The notes: a model not told the origin generated them from the sequence alone. A stretch of 64,000 nt of DNA from Hyphomicrobiaceae bacterium (GCA_030655135.1 JAURWC010000042.1:1-64000), one strand, 5' to 3'; positions 27,811 to 37,749 are shown, numbered from the stretch's first letter. Numbers and translations: made by a program.

Positions 27811-29157
27811 ATGCTTCTCTCACGCTACTTCCTGCCAGTTCTCCGCGAAACGCCGAAGGAAGCCGAGATCGTCTCGCATCAGCTGATGCTGCGAACCGGA
27901 ATGGTGAAACAGTCGGCTGCGGGCATCTACTCCTGGCTTCCGCTCGGCTTGCGCGTACTAAAGAAAATCGAAGGGATCGTGCGCGAGGAGCAGAATCGCG
28001 CGGGTGCCATCGAAGTGCTGATGCCGACGATCCAGTCGGCCGACCTTTGGCGGGAATCGAAGCGCTACGATGCTTACGGCAAAGAGATGCTGCGCATCAC
28101 CGACCGGCACGAGCGCGATCTTCTGTTCGGGCCGACCGCCGAAGAGGTGATCACCGCGATCTTCCGCGACAGCGTGAAGAGCTACAAGGATCTGCCCAAG
28201 AACCTCTACAATATACAATGGAAGTTCCGCGACGAGATCCGCCCGCGTTTCGGCGTGATGCGCGGGCGCGAATTCCTGATGAAGGACGCCTACTCGTTCG
28301 ACCTCACCCCGGATGCCGCGCGCGCCGCCTATCAGCGTATGTTCGTCGCCTACCTGCGCACCTACGCACGCATGGGCCTGCGCTCCATTCCGATGGCTGC
28401 GGATACGGGGCCGATCGGCGGTGACCTGAGCCACGAGTTCATCGTTTTGGCGGAAACGGGCGAGAGCCAGGTGTTCTGCGACAGGGAATTGATCGAAGGC
28501 GCCATTCCGCCCGCCGATACCGATTTCTTCGGCGATCTTTCGCCCATCATGACGGCGTGGACTTCGAAGTATGCGGCGACCGACGAGAAGCACGACGCGG
28601 CGCGATTCGAGGCTGAAGTGCCTGAAGCACGGCGCGTCACGGCGCGAGGCATCGAGGTCGGCCACATCTTTTATTTCGGCACAAAATACTCCGAGCCGAT
28701 GGGCGCGCGCGTGCAGGGACCGGATGGCCAGATGGTCACGCTGCAGATGGGATCCTATGGCGTGGGCGTCTCGCGCCTTGCCGGTGCCATTATCGAGGCG
28801 TCCCACGATGCTGCCGGCGTCATCTGGCCGGTGCCTGTGGCGCCGTTCGAAGCTGGCCTCATCAATCTGAAAGCCGGCGACGCGGCGACCGATGCGGCCT
28901 GCGGCGATGTCTATGCCAAGTTGCGCAATGCAGGCATCGATGTGCTGATGGACGATACGGACGAGCGGGCGGGCGGCAAGTTCGCGACCATGGACCTGAT
29001 CGGACTGCCTTATCAGCTGATCATCGGGCCCAAGGGCGTGAAGGCTGGCGAGGCCGAACTCAAGGACCGCCGCAGCGGCAACCGCGAGACGCTACCAATC
29101 GAGGCGGCGACCGCAAAACTGGTCGAGGCCGTAACGAGCCAGCGTGTGCTGGCCTGA
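27811..29157 (+). CDS. proS: Proline--tRNA ligase (short alphaproteobacterial form)
   Basis: ProS charges tRNA-Pro. The class II synthetase motifs are seen: [18 protein letters not shown], motif 2 [27 protein letters not shown], and motif 3 [16 protein letters not shown]. The protein is 448 residues, lacking the large editing insertion of the E. coli enzyme (572), which is the normal alphaproteobacterial architecture. ATG 27811 is preferred over a start 21 bases upstream because it gives the family N-terminus [11 protein letters not shown]. It lies 22 bases upstream of lolC/E in the same direction. Confidence 0.94.
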   Translation: MLLSRYFLPVLRETPKEAEIVSHQLMLRTGMVKQSAAGIYSWLPLGLRVLKKIEGIVREEQNRAGAIEVLMPTIQSADLWRESKRYDAYGKEMLRITDRHERDLLFGPTAEEVITAIFRDSVKSYKDLPKNLYNIQWKFRDEIRPRFGVMRGREFLMKDAYSFDLTPDAARAAYQRMFVAYLRTYARMGLRSIPMAADTGPIGGDLSHEFIVLAETGESQVFCDRELIEGAIPPADTDFFGDLSPIMTAWTSKYAATDEKHDAARFEAEVPEARRVTARGIEVGHIFYFGTKYSEPMGARVQGPDGQMVTLQMGSYGVGVSRLAGAIIEASHDAAGVIWPVPVAPFEAGLINLKAGDAATDAACGDVYAKLRNAGIDVLMDDTDERAGGKFATMDLIGLPYQLIIGPKGVKAGEAELKDRRSGNRETLPIEAATAKLVEAVTSQRVLA

Positions 29158-29179
29158 CGACGGCATCAGGGAGACGCGC

Positions 29180-30442
29180 GTGAGCAGACCCGGCGATACG
29201 AGACCCTTTGCAGCGTTCGAGTGGCGCCTTGCCTCGCGCTACTTGCGGCCGCGCCGCAGCGAGGGCTTCATCTCGGTCACGGCCGGCTTCTCGATCGCCG
29301 GCATCATGATCGGCGTCGCGGCGTTGATTGCTGTCACCTCGGTGATGAACGGCTTTCGCTCGGAGCTGTTTTCCAAGACGATGGGGCTAAATGGCCATGC
29401 CGTGGCCGTGCGCATTGGCGAGGCGTTCACCGACTACGAGGCCGCGGCGGCCAAGGTCGCGGCGGTTCCTGGCGTCACTGCCGCGTTACCCCTAGTCGAG
29501 GGGCAGGTTTTGGTGTCGGCGGCAACGGGCGGCTTTGGTGCGTTCGTGCGCGGCGTTTCGGAAAATAGTGTCAAGTCGGTCCCGCTGGTTGCGAAGAACG
29601 TGCTCGCGGGCACGCTCGACGGGTTTGATCACCAGACCGGCATCGCCGTTGGTATCGGCATCGCCAATTCGCTCGGCGTCAACGTGGGCGACAGCATCAC
29701 GCTGGTCTCGCCGCGTGGATCTTCGACGCCGTTTGGCGTGACACCGCGTGTCAAATCTTATCCGATCTCGACGATCTTCGAGCTTGGCCAGTCCGGCTAC
29801 GACAAGTCGGTCATATTTATGCCGCTGGCAGAAGCGCAACGCTTCTTCAATAAGAAGGACGAGGTCGACCTTCTCGAGATTTTCGTGACCAATCCAGACC
29901 AGGTGGACACCGCCGGTATCCGCGCGGCAACCGGCGGCACGCTGCAGGTCTCCGATTGGCGGACGCGCGATTCCATGTACGCCAACATGCTCGTGGTCGA
30001 GCGCAACGTGATGTTCATCATCCTATCGCTGATCGTCATCGTGGCGGTGTTCAACATCATCGCCGGCTTGCTGATGCTGGTGAAAGACAAGGGCCGCGAC
30101 ATTGCCGTACTGCGCACCATGGGTGCCACCAGCGGGGCGATCATGCGCGTGTTTCTGATCACCGGCGCCTCGATTGGCGCCGTAGGTGCCGTGCTCGGCT
30201 TCATCTTCGGAATTATCATCAGCTGGAACATCGAGGGTATCCGCAAGGCGCTGTCCTGGCTGTTCGGCATCAATCTGTATGACAAGTCGATCTACCTGCT
30301 CAGCCAAATGCGCGCGGACATCAATCCTGTCGAGGTCGCGGTGATCGTGTTTACGGCCTTCGTGCTGGCGGTGCTGGCGACGATCTATCCGTCGTGGCGG
30401 GCCTCGCGGCTCGATCCCGTCGAAGCACTGCGATACGAGTGA
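29180..30442 (+). CDS. lolC: Lipoprotein-releasing permease LolC/LolE
   Basis: Inner-membrane subunit of the LolCDE exporter that frees lipoproteins for transport to the outer membrane. The 420-residue protein has an N-terminal helix (FISVTAGFSIAGIMIGVAALIAVTSVMNGF), a large periplasmic MacB-like domain, and three C-terminal helices containing LLMLVKDKGRDIAVLRTMGA. Start GTG 29180 has GGGAG seven bases upstream. Only one permease gene is present beside lolD, as usual in alphaproteobacteria, so it probably forms a homodimer; lolC versus lolE cannot be distinguished. Confidence 0.93.
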   Translation: MSRPGDTRPFAAFEWRLASRYLRPRRSEGFISVTAGFSIAGIMIGVAALIAVTSVMNGFRSELFSKTMGLNGHAVAVRIGEAFTDYEAAAAKVAAVPGVTAALPLVEGQVLVSAATGGFGAFVRGVSENSVKSVPLVAKNVLAGTLDGFDHQTGIAVGIGIANSLGVNVGDSITLVSPRGSSTPFGVTPRVKSYPISTIFELGQSGYDKSVIFMPLAEAQRFFNKKDEVDLLEIFVTNPDQVDTAGIRAATGGTLQVSDWRTRDSMYANMLVVERNVMFIILSLIVIVAVFNIIAGLLMLVKDKGRDIAVLRTMGATSGAIMRVFLITGASIGAVGAVLGFIFGIIISWNIEGIRKALSWLFGINLYDKSIYLLSQMRADINPVEVAVIVFTAFVLAVLATIYPSWRASRLDPVEALRYE

Positions 30443-30456
30443 GGGAAGCGCCAACC

Positions 30457-31164
30457 GTGCTGCAACAGACCCAACCCGTCCTCTCGCTGGAAGAGCTGCG
30501 CCGCACCTTCAAACAGGGCGAACGCGAGATTACCGTGCTGAATGGCGCTTCGGCGCAAATCTGGCCAGGGCAGGCGGTGGCGCTCGTCGGGCCCTCGGGG
30601 GCGGGCAAGTCGACGCTGCTGCATATCGCCGGCCTGCTGGAGACGCCGACCGGCGGCCGCGTCATCATCAACGGGCGCGACTGCTCGCGCCTCGACGATG
30701 CCAGCCGCACGCGCATCCGGCGCGCGGAGATGGGCTTCATCTACCAGTTCCATCAGTTGCTGCCTGAGTTCTCGGCCATTGAGAACGTGGAGATGCCGCA
30801 GATTATCCAGGGCCGCCGCAAGCGCGAGGCCAAGGAGCGGGCGCGCGAACTGCTGACGTCGCTGGGCCTGGGCGAACGCCTGGACCATCGGCCTGCCCAG
30901 CTTTCCGGTGGTGAGCAGCAGCGCACCGCGATCTGCCGGGCGCTGGCGATCCGGCCGAAGTTCATCCTGGCTGATGAACCAACGGGCAATCTGGACCCGA
31001 ACACCTCGGAGCGGGTGTTCACCGAGCTGATCCACCTGATCCATAGCCAGGGCGTGGCGGCCCTGATCGCTACCCATAACCTGGCGCTGGCGGCTCGTAT
31101 GGACCGCGTTCTGCGGCTTGAAGACGGGTTGCTGAAGGAAGGCATGCCTGCCACCGTGATCTAG
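30457..31164 (+). CDS. lolD: Lipoprotein-releasing ABC ATPase LolD
   Basis: ATPase subunit that powers LolCDE. Walker A GPSGAGKST, signature LSGGEQQRTA, Walker B FILADEP and the H-loop ATHN are all present in a 235-residue protein, the family length. GTG 30457 is preferred because GAGGGAAG lies eight bases upstream; another GTG at 30439 overlaps the lolC stop. The gene follows lolC by 14 bases. Confidence 0.94.
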   Translation: MLQQTQPVLSLEELRRTFKQGEREITVLNGASAQIWPGQAVALVGPSGAGKSTLLHIAGLLETPTGGRVIINGRDCSRLDDASRTRIRRAEMGFIYQFHQLLPEFSAIENVEMPQIIQGRRKREAKERARELLTSLGLGERLDHRPAQLSGGEQQRTAICRALAIRPKFILADEPTGNLDPNTSERVFTELIHLIHSQGVAALIATHNLALAARMDRVLRLEDGLLKEGMPATVI

Positions 31165-31209
31165 TCATCGGGGCTCGACGGCCGTTGTGGCCGGATTAGC
31201 AGTCGCGGC

Positions 31210-31239
31210 TTGAAATCAGCAGATTTGCGACGATTTCAA
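31210..31239. repeat. Inverted repeat upstream of dnaE
   Basis: Perfect 8-base arms TTGAAATC / GATTTCAA separated by 14 bases in the 133-base lolD-dnaE spacer. It could be a protein-binding site or part of the lolD mRNA end. No T-run follows. Confidence 0.35.
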
Positions 31240-31297
31240 CAGCCCGTCATATCCCGCGCTCCTTGACCACGGGGTGGCGGCTGGGCCTGATACAACC

Positions 31298-34200
31298 ATG
31301 AACGCACCGATTCAGACTCCCGCCAGCGGGACGCCCTTGAAGCGCGCCATCGGCCCGCGATTCGTTCACCTGAAGGTGCATTCGGCCTATTCGCTTCTCG
31401 AAGGCGCACTGCCGATCGGCAAGCTGGCAAAGCTCGCCGTAGGCTACGAGATGCCGGCGCTGGCGCTGACGGATACGAACAACCTGTTCGGCGCGCTGGA
31501 GTTCTCCGACAAGCTGGCTGGCGCCGGGGTTCAGCCCATCACGGGTGTGTCGCTGGCGATCGATTTCGTCGAGAAGAAGCCGGATCGCTTCGCGGCCGCG
31601 GCGAACGCGCTCAAGGCGCCGCCCGCGCAACGCGATGGGCTCGTGGCGCTCTATGCCATGAACGATGCGGGCTACGCCAACCTCATGAAGATCGTGTCGC
31701 TGGCGCATCTCGGCGTGGGCGAGGCGGAGGCGCCGCACGTCACGGCAGAACAGCTTGCACGTTATGCGGACGGTTTGATTGCCTTGACCGGTGGCCCCCA
31801 GGGGCCGATCGACGGTGCGATCCGGGATGGGCAGATCGCAGTCGCGCAGTCGCGATTGACTACGCTGCAAACGATGTTCGGCAACCGCCTCTACGTGGAG
31901 CTGCAACGGCATGGCATGCCGGCCGAAGCCGCCGTCGAGCCGCAGTTGATATCGCTCGCCTACCAATTGGCGCTGCCGTTGGTCGCGACGAATGAGGCCT
32001 ACTTCGGCTCGCCCAGCGACTACGAGGCGCACGACGCGCTGATCTGCATCGCCGAGGGCAGTTACGTCTCTGAAGACAATCGCCGCCGGCTGTCGCCGGA
32101 GCATTACTTCAAATCGGCCGATGAGATGGCGACGCTGTTCTCCGACCTGCCGGAGGCGCTGGCCAATACGCTGGAAATCGCCAAGCGCTGCGCGTTCCGG
32201 CCCAAGGGCCGCAAACCGATCCTGCCGCGCTTCGTCGCGACGACCCAAGGCGTGTCGGACGCAGATCAACTTGCGGCCGAGGCCGACGAATTGAAGCGCC
32301 AGGCTGAGGAGGGGTTGGCCGCGCGCCTTGCGGTAACCCAGCTGGCGGACGGCTTCACGCGCGAGGACTACGAAAAACGGCTCGCGTTCGAAGTCGACGT
32401 GATCACCAAGATGAAGTTTCCCGGCTACTTCCTGATCGTCGCCGACTTCATCAAGTGGTCGAAGACGCATGGCGTCCCGGTCGGTCCCGGCCGTGGTTCG
32501 GGCGCGGGCTCCGTCGTTGCCTGGTCGTTGACGATCACGGATCTCGATCCGCTGCGCTTTGGCCTGCTGTTTGAACGCTTCCTCAATCCGGAACGCGTGT
32601 CGATGCCGGACTTCGACATCGACTTCTGCCAGGAGAAGCGCGACCAGGTCATCCGCTACGTGCAGGAAAAGTACGGTAAGGATCGCGTCGCCCAGATCAT
32701 CACGCACGGCAAGCTGCAGGCGCGGGCCGTGCTGCGCGACGTGGGCCGTGTGCTGCAGATGCCGTACGGTCAGGTCGACAAGCTGTGCAAGATGGTGCCG
32801 AACAATCCGGCCAATCCTGTCACGCTGCCCGAGGCCATCGAGAGCGAACCCAAGCTGCAGGAGGCGCGCGACAGCGAGCCGATCGTGGCGCGCCTGCTGG
32901 AGATCGCGCAGAAGCTGGAAGGCCTTTACCGCCACGCCTCGACGCATGCCGCCGGCATGGTGATCGGCGACCGCCCGCTCGACGAACTGGTGCCGCTTTA
33001 TCGCGACCAAAAGACAAATACGCCGGTCACCCAGTTCAACTGGAAGATGGTCGAGGCGGCGGGCCTGGTGAAGTTCGACTTCCTCGGCCTCAAGACGCTG
33101 ACTGTTCTGCAGAAGGCACTCGACCTCATCGAGCGCGGGCGCGGTCAAAAGATCGATCTCGCCACGCTGCCGCTCGACGACAAGCGATCGTACGACCTGT
33201 TGGCCAAGGCCGACACTGTTGGCGTGTTCCAGCTTGAATCGACGGGCATGCGCGAGAGTTTGAAGCGCCTGAAGCCCGACCGCTTCGAAGACATCATCGC
33301 CATGGTGGCGCTCTACCGCCCCGGTCCGATGGACAACATCCCGACCTACATCAACCGCAAGCATGGAGAAGAGCCGGTTGATTGCCTGCATTCCTTGCTG
33401 GAAGGCATCCTGAAGGAAACCTACGGCGTCATCATCTATCAGGAACAGGTGATGCAGATTGCCCAGGTGATGGCGGGATACTCGCTCGGCGACGCTGACC
33501 TGTTGCGCCGCGCGATGGGCAAGAAAGACAAGGCGGAGATGGCCAAGCAACAGGCCCGCTTCGTCGAGGGTGCACTGCGCAACGGCGTCAAAAAGAACGA
33601 AGCGGTCTACATCTTCGAGCTGGTCGATAAGTTTGCTGGCTACGGCTTCAACAAGAGCCATGCAGCCGCTTACGCGCTCGTCAGCTATCACACGGCGTAC
33701 CTGAAGGCGAACTTCCGCGAGGAATTCCTCGCCGCGTCGATGACGCTGGACATGGGCAACACCGACAAGCTGTCGATGTTCGCTGCCGAGGCGCGCCGCA
33801 GCGGCATCGTGGTGAAGCCCCCGTGTGTGAATTCTTCCGACGTCGACTTCCTGGCTGAGCCGCCGAAGGCTGCTCGCTCGGCAGATCCCAAGGCGCCTGA
33901 ACCGCGCGGTGCGATCCGCTACTCGCTGGCTGCGCTGAAGAACATCGGCGCCTCTGCGGTAGCGACGATCGTGACGCAGCGCGAGGCCAAGGGCCCGTAC
34001 AAGTCGCTCGCTGATTTCGCCTCTCGCCTCGATCCGAAGGCGTTGAACAAGCGGGCGCTGGAAACGCTGAGCATGGCCGGCGCCTTCGACGCACTGGAGC
34101 CGAACCGCGCGCTCGTGAAGGGCAACGTCGACCTGATCATGGGCGAAGCCAACCGGCGGGGCGCCGACGCCGCCATCGGCATGATTGATATGTTTGGTGG

Positions 34201-34867
34201 CGCGGACGTCGCGCCGCAGTTGCCTCTGCGCGCGGCGGCGGCCTGGACGCCGATGGAGAAGCTGCAGCAGGAATTCGACGCCATCGGCTTCTTCCTTTCC
34301 GGTCATCCGCTCGACCAGTACGAGAAGGTGCTGGCCAAGCTGGGGGTGCGCCGCTTCACCGATTTTGAAGCGCTGGCCGAGCAAGGTGCGAAGGGCGGGC
34401 GGCTGGCCGGTATCGTCATCGCCGCGCGCGAACGCCGCTCGCAGAAGGGCAACAAGTTCGCCTTCGCCATGTTCTCCGATACCAGTGGGCAATTCGAAGC
34501 CGTCATCTTCTCCGACACGCTGGCGCAGGCCGGGAGCTTGCTGGAAGCGGGTACGCCGTTGCTGCTGACAGTCGAAGCCGAGCGCGACGGCGAGACGCTG
34601 AAGATGCGCGTGCAGGGCATGGAGTCGTTGGATCGGGCGGCGGAGGGCGTGGGCCGTGGTTTGCGGCTGGTAATGGATCCGCGGCAGATGAAAGTCGCCG
34701 ACGTCAAGAAGATGCTCAAGCCTGGTATGAAAGGTGCAATCGAAATTCAGTTGGCGTTGCCGTCGAACGAGGTTGTGATCGCTGTCCCGGGGCGTTGGGA
34801 CGTCTCACCCGTTCAGGCCGGCAATCTTTCGACGTTGCCTGGTGTACTGGAGGTTCTGGAGATCTAA
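31298..34867 (+). CDS. dnaE: DNA polymerase III alpha subunit
   Basis: Catalytic subunit of the replicative polymerase. The 1189-residue protein has an N-terminal PHP domain (HLKVHSAYSLLEGALPIGK), the polymerase active-site Asp residues in MPDFDIDFCQEKRDQVI and FDFLGLKTL, the finger/tau-binding regions, and a C-terminal OB fold (LAGIVIAARERRSQKGNKFAFAMFSDTSG). Length fits DnaE1. ATG 31298 gives an N-terminal Ala/Thr/Pro-rich lead of about 25 residues before the PHP domain; no clear ribosome site is seen. No dnaE2 accessory genes (imuA, imuB) are nearby. Confidence 0.96.
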   Translation: MNAPIQTPASGTPLKRAIGPRFVHLKVHSAYSLLEGALPIGKLAKLAVGYEMPALALTDTNNLFGALEFSDKLAGAGVQPITGVSLAIDFVEKKPDRFAAAANALKAPPAQRDGLVALYAMNDAGYANLMKIVSLAHLGVGEAEAPHVTAEQLARYADGLIALTGGPQGPIDGAIRDGQIAVAQSRLTTLQTMFGNRLYVELQRHGMPAEAAVEPQLISLAYQLALPLVATNEAYFGSPSDYEAHDALICIAEGSYVSEDNRRRLSPEHYFKSADEMATLFSDLPEALANTLEIAKRCAFRPKGRKPILPRFVATTQGVSDADQLAAEADELKRQAEEGLAARLAVTQLADGFTREDYEKRLAFEVDVITKMKFPGYFLIVADFIKWSKTHGVPVGPGRGSGAGSVVAWSLTITDLDPLRFGLLFERFLNPERVSMPDFDIDFCQEKRDQVIRYVQEKYGKDRVAQIITHGKLQARAVLRDVGRVLQMPYGQVDKLCKMVPNNPANPVTLPEAIESEPKLQEARDSEPIVARLLEIAQKLEGLYRHASTHAAGMVIGDRPLDELVPLYRDQKTNTPVTQFNWKMVEAAGLVKFDFLGLKTLTVLQKALDLIERGRGQKIDLATLPLDDKRSYDLLAKADTVGVFQLESTGMRESLKRLKPDRFEDIIAMVALYRPGPMDNIPTYINRKHGEEPVDCLHSLLEGILKETYGVIIYQEQVMQIAQVMAGYSLGDADLLRRAMGKKDKAEMAKQQARFVEGALRNGVKKNEAVYIFELVDKFAGYGFNKSHAAAYALVSYHTAYLKANFREEFLAASMTLDMGNTDKLSMFAAEARRSGIVVKPPCVNSSDVDFLAEPPKAARSADPKAPEPRGAIRYSLAALKNIGASAVATIVTQREAKGPYKSLADFASRLDPKALNKRALETLSMAGAFDALEPNRALVKGNVDLIMGEANRRGADAAIGMIDMFGGADVAPQLPLRAAAAWTPMEKLQQEFDAIGFFLSGHPLDQYEKVLAKLGVRRFTDFEALAEQGAKGGRLAGIVIAARERRSQKGNKFAFAMFSDTSGQFEAVIFSDTLAQAGSLLEAGTPLLLTVEAERDGETLKMRVQGMESLDRAAEGVGRGLRLVMDPRQMKVADVKKMLKPGMKGAIEIQLALPSNEVVIAVPGRWDVSPVQAGNLSTLPGVLEVLEI

Positions 34868-34924
34868 GAGCGCTTCGAGTTCGAGCAGAAGCGCGGACAA
34901 TCGAAATCGTCACGGGGGTGCACG

Positions 34925-35524
34925 ATGACCTACGATATCCGTCTCTTCTCGCAATCGACGCATTGCGTATCTGTGCTGCAGCTTCAGTCGGCGTTGGATG
35001 ATTGCCGCTTCGAGGTTCTCGACGGGGACGACGCGGTCTGGACCCAGTTGCTCGTCACGTCGCTCTACGGCGACGAGATCTGCATCGTCGAACGCGCCAG
35101 CCGCCGCCTGATGTCGAAGGAAATCGACGCACTGCGCGATGACCTCGACGAGTGCAGCCCAAGGTCCGCAGCGCTTTGGGCCGATGCCTTCATCGCCTCG
35201 TCGCGCGTGCTGTACGGCTGCAGGTATCTTTCGTTTGGGATGTCGCACGTCTATGCGGCGGTGCCGAGCAGCGTGATGTGGGCCATCCAATCGATTGTGG
35301 ATAGCGGCATCATCCACGCCGACGGGCAGGGCTTTTCCAACGAGGAGGGGTATCAAATCACCTGGGAGTTCTCCGATCGCGTGCAGGGGCCGCGGCAGAT
35401 GGCTGTCCTGGGCGATGGCGGGCGGTGGCAGCCGTTTGAAATGGACCTCGGTGACGACCAGCAGCGGGCGGCGTTCCGGGCAGGAGCCCGGCCGGCCGGC
35501 GTCGAACTTCTCGAGTTCAATTAG
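34925..35524 (+). CDS. Unrecognised 199-residue protein
   Basis: I do not recognise this protein. It is soluble (no signal peptide or membrane helix), acidic in its second half, with 4 Cys, starting MTYDIRLFSQSTHCVSVLQL. A C-terminal beta-rich segment (GYQITWEFSDRV...WQPFEMDLGDD) follows a helical middle. A GGGGG site precedes ATG 34925 and codon use matches the neighbours. It lies 57 bases after dnaE on the same strand and could share its transcript. Its TAG stop lies inside the left arm of an intergenic palindrome, so the natural C-terminus may have been altered by that element. Confidence 0.7.
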   Translation: MTYDIRLFSQSTHCVSVLQLQSALDDCRFEVLDGDDAVWTQLLVTSLYGDEICIVERASRRLMSKEIDALRDDLDECSPRSAALWADAFIASSRVLYGCRYLSFGMSHVYAAVPSSVMWAIQSIVDSGIIHADGQGFSNEEGYQITWEFSDRVQGPRQMAVLGDGGRWQPFEMDLGDDQQRAAFRAGARPAGVELLEFN

Positions 35525-35575
35525 TGCACGTTCCCTCTCTATAGAGTCAAATCTCCTTGTGTGAACGTGCTCTAA
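35521..35575. repeat. 55-base intergenic palindromic element
   Basis: Thirteen-base terminal inverted repeats TTAGTGCACGTTC and GAACGTGCTCTAA (one mismatch) enclose a centre with the palindrome CTCTATAGAG (35537-35546). The left end includes the stop codon of the preceding gene. The TTAG/CTAA ends and GTGCTCTAA resemble known rhizobial intergenic palindromes, so this is probably a miniature repeat of that kind. Confidence 0.6.
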
Positions 35576-35627
35576 TTCTTTGCTTCTGAGTCTGATTCAC
35601 GTCCTCGATGCGAGTGGAAGTGCTCCC

Positions 35628-35689
35628 ATCTCAAACGATCAGGCTCTAGCGACGGATCGGCCGGTGCCGTCCGTTTGATCGCCTGAGAT
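35628..35689 (-). repeat. Long stem-loop element upstream of the L,D-transpeptidase gene
   Basis: Fourteen-base arms ATCTCAAACGATCA (35628-35641) and TGATCGCCTGAGAT (35676-35689) pair at all but two positions, which become G-U pairs if the - strand is transcribed. An inner stem ACGGA/TCCGT (35652-35656, 35670-35674) with CGGC/GCCG extends it. The shape suits either a palindromic repeat or a structured RNA from the - strand. No gene is seen in the 35576-35787 spacer. Confidence 0.55.
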
Positions 35690-35787
35690 CACAGCAACGC
35701 CTGCCCGAAATTCGGACTTGCCCGGAATTGCGGACAGGAGTGAAATCTCAGCATTGCGCCTATTGTGCGCCTCGCGGAGGCCTGCCG

Positions 35788-36549
35788 GTGACAACGTCCC
35801 GCTTCAAGTCCGGAGCGATGGCCCTCTCGGGGCTTTTGGCCGTGTCGGCGCTTCTCACGTTTCACCTCAGCAAGGCGCAGGCTGTTGCCCGCAGCTGCCC
35901 GGTGGTGCTGCAGGACGCCAAACGCCTCGTGCTGGTGACGGCGGGAACGATCGACAGCAAGCACGGCATCCTACAGACGTTCGAGCGCGACACGCCCCAG
36001 TCACCCTGGCAGGCCGCATCAGGCCCCCAGCCCGCGATGCTGGGTGACCAAGGCATCGCCTGGGCGCAAGGCTATCAGTCGTATGCACAGCCGGGCGAAC
36101 CCATTCAGGTGGAAGGCGACAACCGCTCGCCCGCCGGCGTTTTCCCGCTGGGGCAGACGTTCGGGTTCGACCATGCCGGCACGCCGCTGCATATCTCGCT
36201 GGAGAACAACCGCCACATCTGCGTCGATGACCTGGCTTCTCCGCTCTACAATCGGATCGTCAGCCGTGAAGTAGCGGGTCCCGGCACGCACGCCGAGGAG
36301 ATGCGATCGATCGCGACGTACCGCCGTGGCATCGTGATCGACTTGCCGACCAATCGGGAGAGCCGCACCGGCTCGTGCATTTTCCTGCACGTCTGGAACA
36401 ACGAGGGTACGGGCACCGCGGGCTGTATCGGCCTACCGGAGAACAGCGTCGAAGAGCTACAGGATTGGGGCGGCGGTGGTCAGGCCGTGATCGCTATTCT
36501 GCCTGGGTTGGCGCGAGAACGCCTGGGGCCCTGCCTGCCGCCTGTTTGA
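35788..36549 (+). CDS. Periplasmic L,D-transpeptidase (YkuD family)
   Basis: YkuD enzymes cross-link peptidoglycan or anchor/cleave proteins on it. GTG 35788 is used because GGAGG lies seven bases upstream; it gives a signal peptide (SGLLAVSALLTFHLSKAQAVA, about residues 13-33). The catalytic motif with His201 and Cys213 lies in FLHVWNNEGTGTAGCIG, the HxxxxxxxxxxxGC pattern of the family. Length is 253 residues. A start without a signal peptide at 35728 (TTG) is unlikely. Upstream is the palindromic region; downstream is the rpsB promoter. Partner and substrate are unknown. Confidence 0.87.
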   Translation: MTTSRFKSGAMALSGLLAVSALLTFHLSKAQAVARSCPVVLQDAKRLVLVTAGTIDSKHGILQTFERDTPQSPWQAASGPQPAMLGDQGIAWAQGYQSYAQPGEPIQVEGDNRSPAGVFPLGQTFGFDHAGTPLHISLENNRHICVDDLASPLYNRIVSREVAGPGTHAEEMRSIATYRRGIVIDLPTNRESRTGSCIFLHVWNNEGTGTAGCIGLPENSVEELQDWGGGGQAVIAILPGLARERLGPCLPPV

Positions 36550-36574
36550 CGGCCTTTTTGGCTACTCCTGTGGG

Positions 36575-36603
36575 TTGCCAAGGGTTTGAATTGCCCCTAT
36601 AAG
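36575..36603 (+). promoter_or_regulatory. sigma-70-type promoter of rpsB-tsf
   Basis: TTGCCA (36575-36580) and TATAAG (36598-36603) are separated by exactly 17 bases, near consensus. They lie 130 bases before rpsB, leaving a leader that may hold autoregulatory structure. This is the best promoter match by eye in the window. Confidence 0.7.
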
Positions 36604-36732
36604 CCCGCTCATCTCACACGCGAACCCATGCGCATGGCGGATTAAAAGCCCCGTCACGTGCTCCGGTGGATGGCCGAAAGGCCAGTCTTCTCAAGGTTCG
36701 CGGAGGATTAACCGGAAAAGGATCTACACCTC

Positions 36733-37716
36733 ATGACGCTTCCCGCGTTTCAGATGCGCCAGCTATTGGAAGCCGGCGTTCACTTCGGTCACCAGTCGCA
36801 TCGCTGGAATCCCAAGATGCAGCCGTTCATCTACGGCGCTCGCAACAACATCCACATCGTCGACCTGACGCAGACGACGCCGCTGCTGCATCAAGCGCTC
36901 GTCAAGGTCTCCGACACGGTCGCCGGCGGCGGCCGCGTGCTGTTCGTGGCAACCAAGCGCCAGGCTTCTGACGCCATCGCCGACGCGGCCAAGCGCTGCG
37001 CCCAGTACTTCATCAACCACCGCTGGCTCGGCGGCACGCTGACCAACTGGAAGACCATTTCGCAGTCGATCCGCCGTCTGCGCCAGCTCGACGAGATCCT
37101 CGCCGATCCGCAGGGCCGCACCAAGAAGGAAGTGCTGAACGTTCAGCGCGAGCGCGACAAGCTCAACATGGCGCTCGGCGGCATCAAGGAAATGGGCGGC
37201 GTGCCTGACCTGCTGTTCGTGATCGACACGAACAAGGAAAGCATCGCCATCCTGGAAGCCCGCAAGCTCGGCATCCCAATTGTCGCCATCGTCGACACGA
37301 ACTGCGATCCCGACGGCATCGACTTCCCGGTTCCCGGCAACGACGACGCCGGCCGTGCCATCACGCTCTATTGCGACCTCGTCGCGCGGGCGGCACTTGA
37401 CGGCCTGGAACGCAGCCAGGGCGCCCAGGGCGTGGACGTTGGCGCATCCGAAGCCCCTCCGGCCGAGAACCTGCCGGAATTCGTGGGCATCGAAGGTGCC
37501 CGTGGCGAAGCCGACGACCTCAAGCGCATCACCGGCATCAATCCGAAGCTGGAACTGCGCCTCAACGACGCCGGCGTCTACCACTACTGGCAGATCGCCG
37601 ACTTCGATGCCGATACGGTCGCCGCCTTGGACCGCAAGCTGCGCCTCAAGGGGCAGATCGCCAAGGACGACTGGGTCGCACAGGCCAAGAAGTTCGTTGC
37701 CGCCGCGGCCGTCTAA
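36733..37716 (+). CDS. rpsB: 30S ribosomal protein S2, long alphaproteobacterial form
   Basis: S2 is a late-binding 30S protein needed for S1 binding. Of 327 residues, the first 230 match bacterial S2 ([43 protein letters not shown]). The C-terminal extension ends with a helix-hairpin-helix-like domain ([20 protein letters not shown]...[17 protein letters not shown]), common in alphaproteobacterial S2. The gene is preceded by a strong promoter and followed by tsf. Confidence 0.97.
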   Translation: MTLPAFQMRQLLEAGVHFGHQSHRWNPKMQPFIYGARNNIHIVDLTQTTPLLHQALVKVSDTVAGGGRVLFVATKRQASDAIADAAKRCAQYFINHRWLGGTLTNWKTISQSIRRLRQLDEILADPQGRTKKEVLNVQRERDKLNMALGGIKEMGGVPDLLFVIDTNKESIAILEARKLGIPIVAIVDTNCDPDGIDFPVPGNDDAGRAITLYCDLVARAALDGLERSQGAQGVDVGASEAPPAENLPEFVGIEGARGEADDLKRITGINPKLELRLNDAGVYHYWQIADFDADTVAALDRKLRLKGQIAKDDWVAQAKKFVAAAAV

Positions 37717-37749
37717 CGCCGCGCCACGCACCACGTTTATCTTTTAGTC

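Noticed and set aside
31247-34492. 1081-codon frame opposite dnaE
   Set aside because: It is an antisense shadow caused by high GC at third positions; dnaE on the other strand has full motif support.
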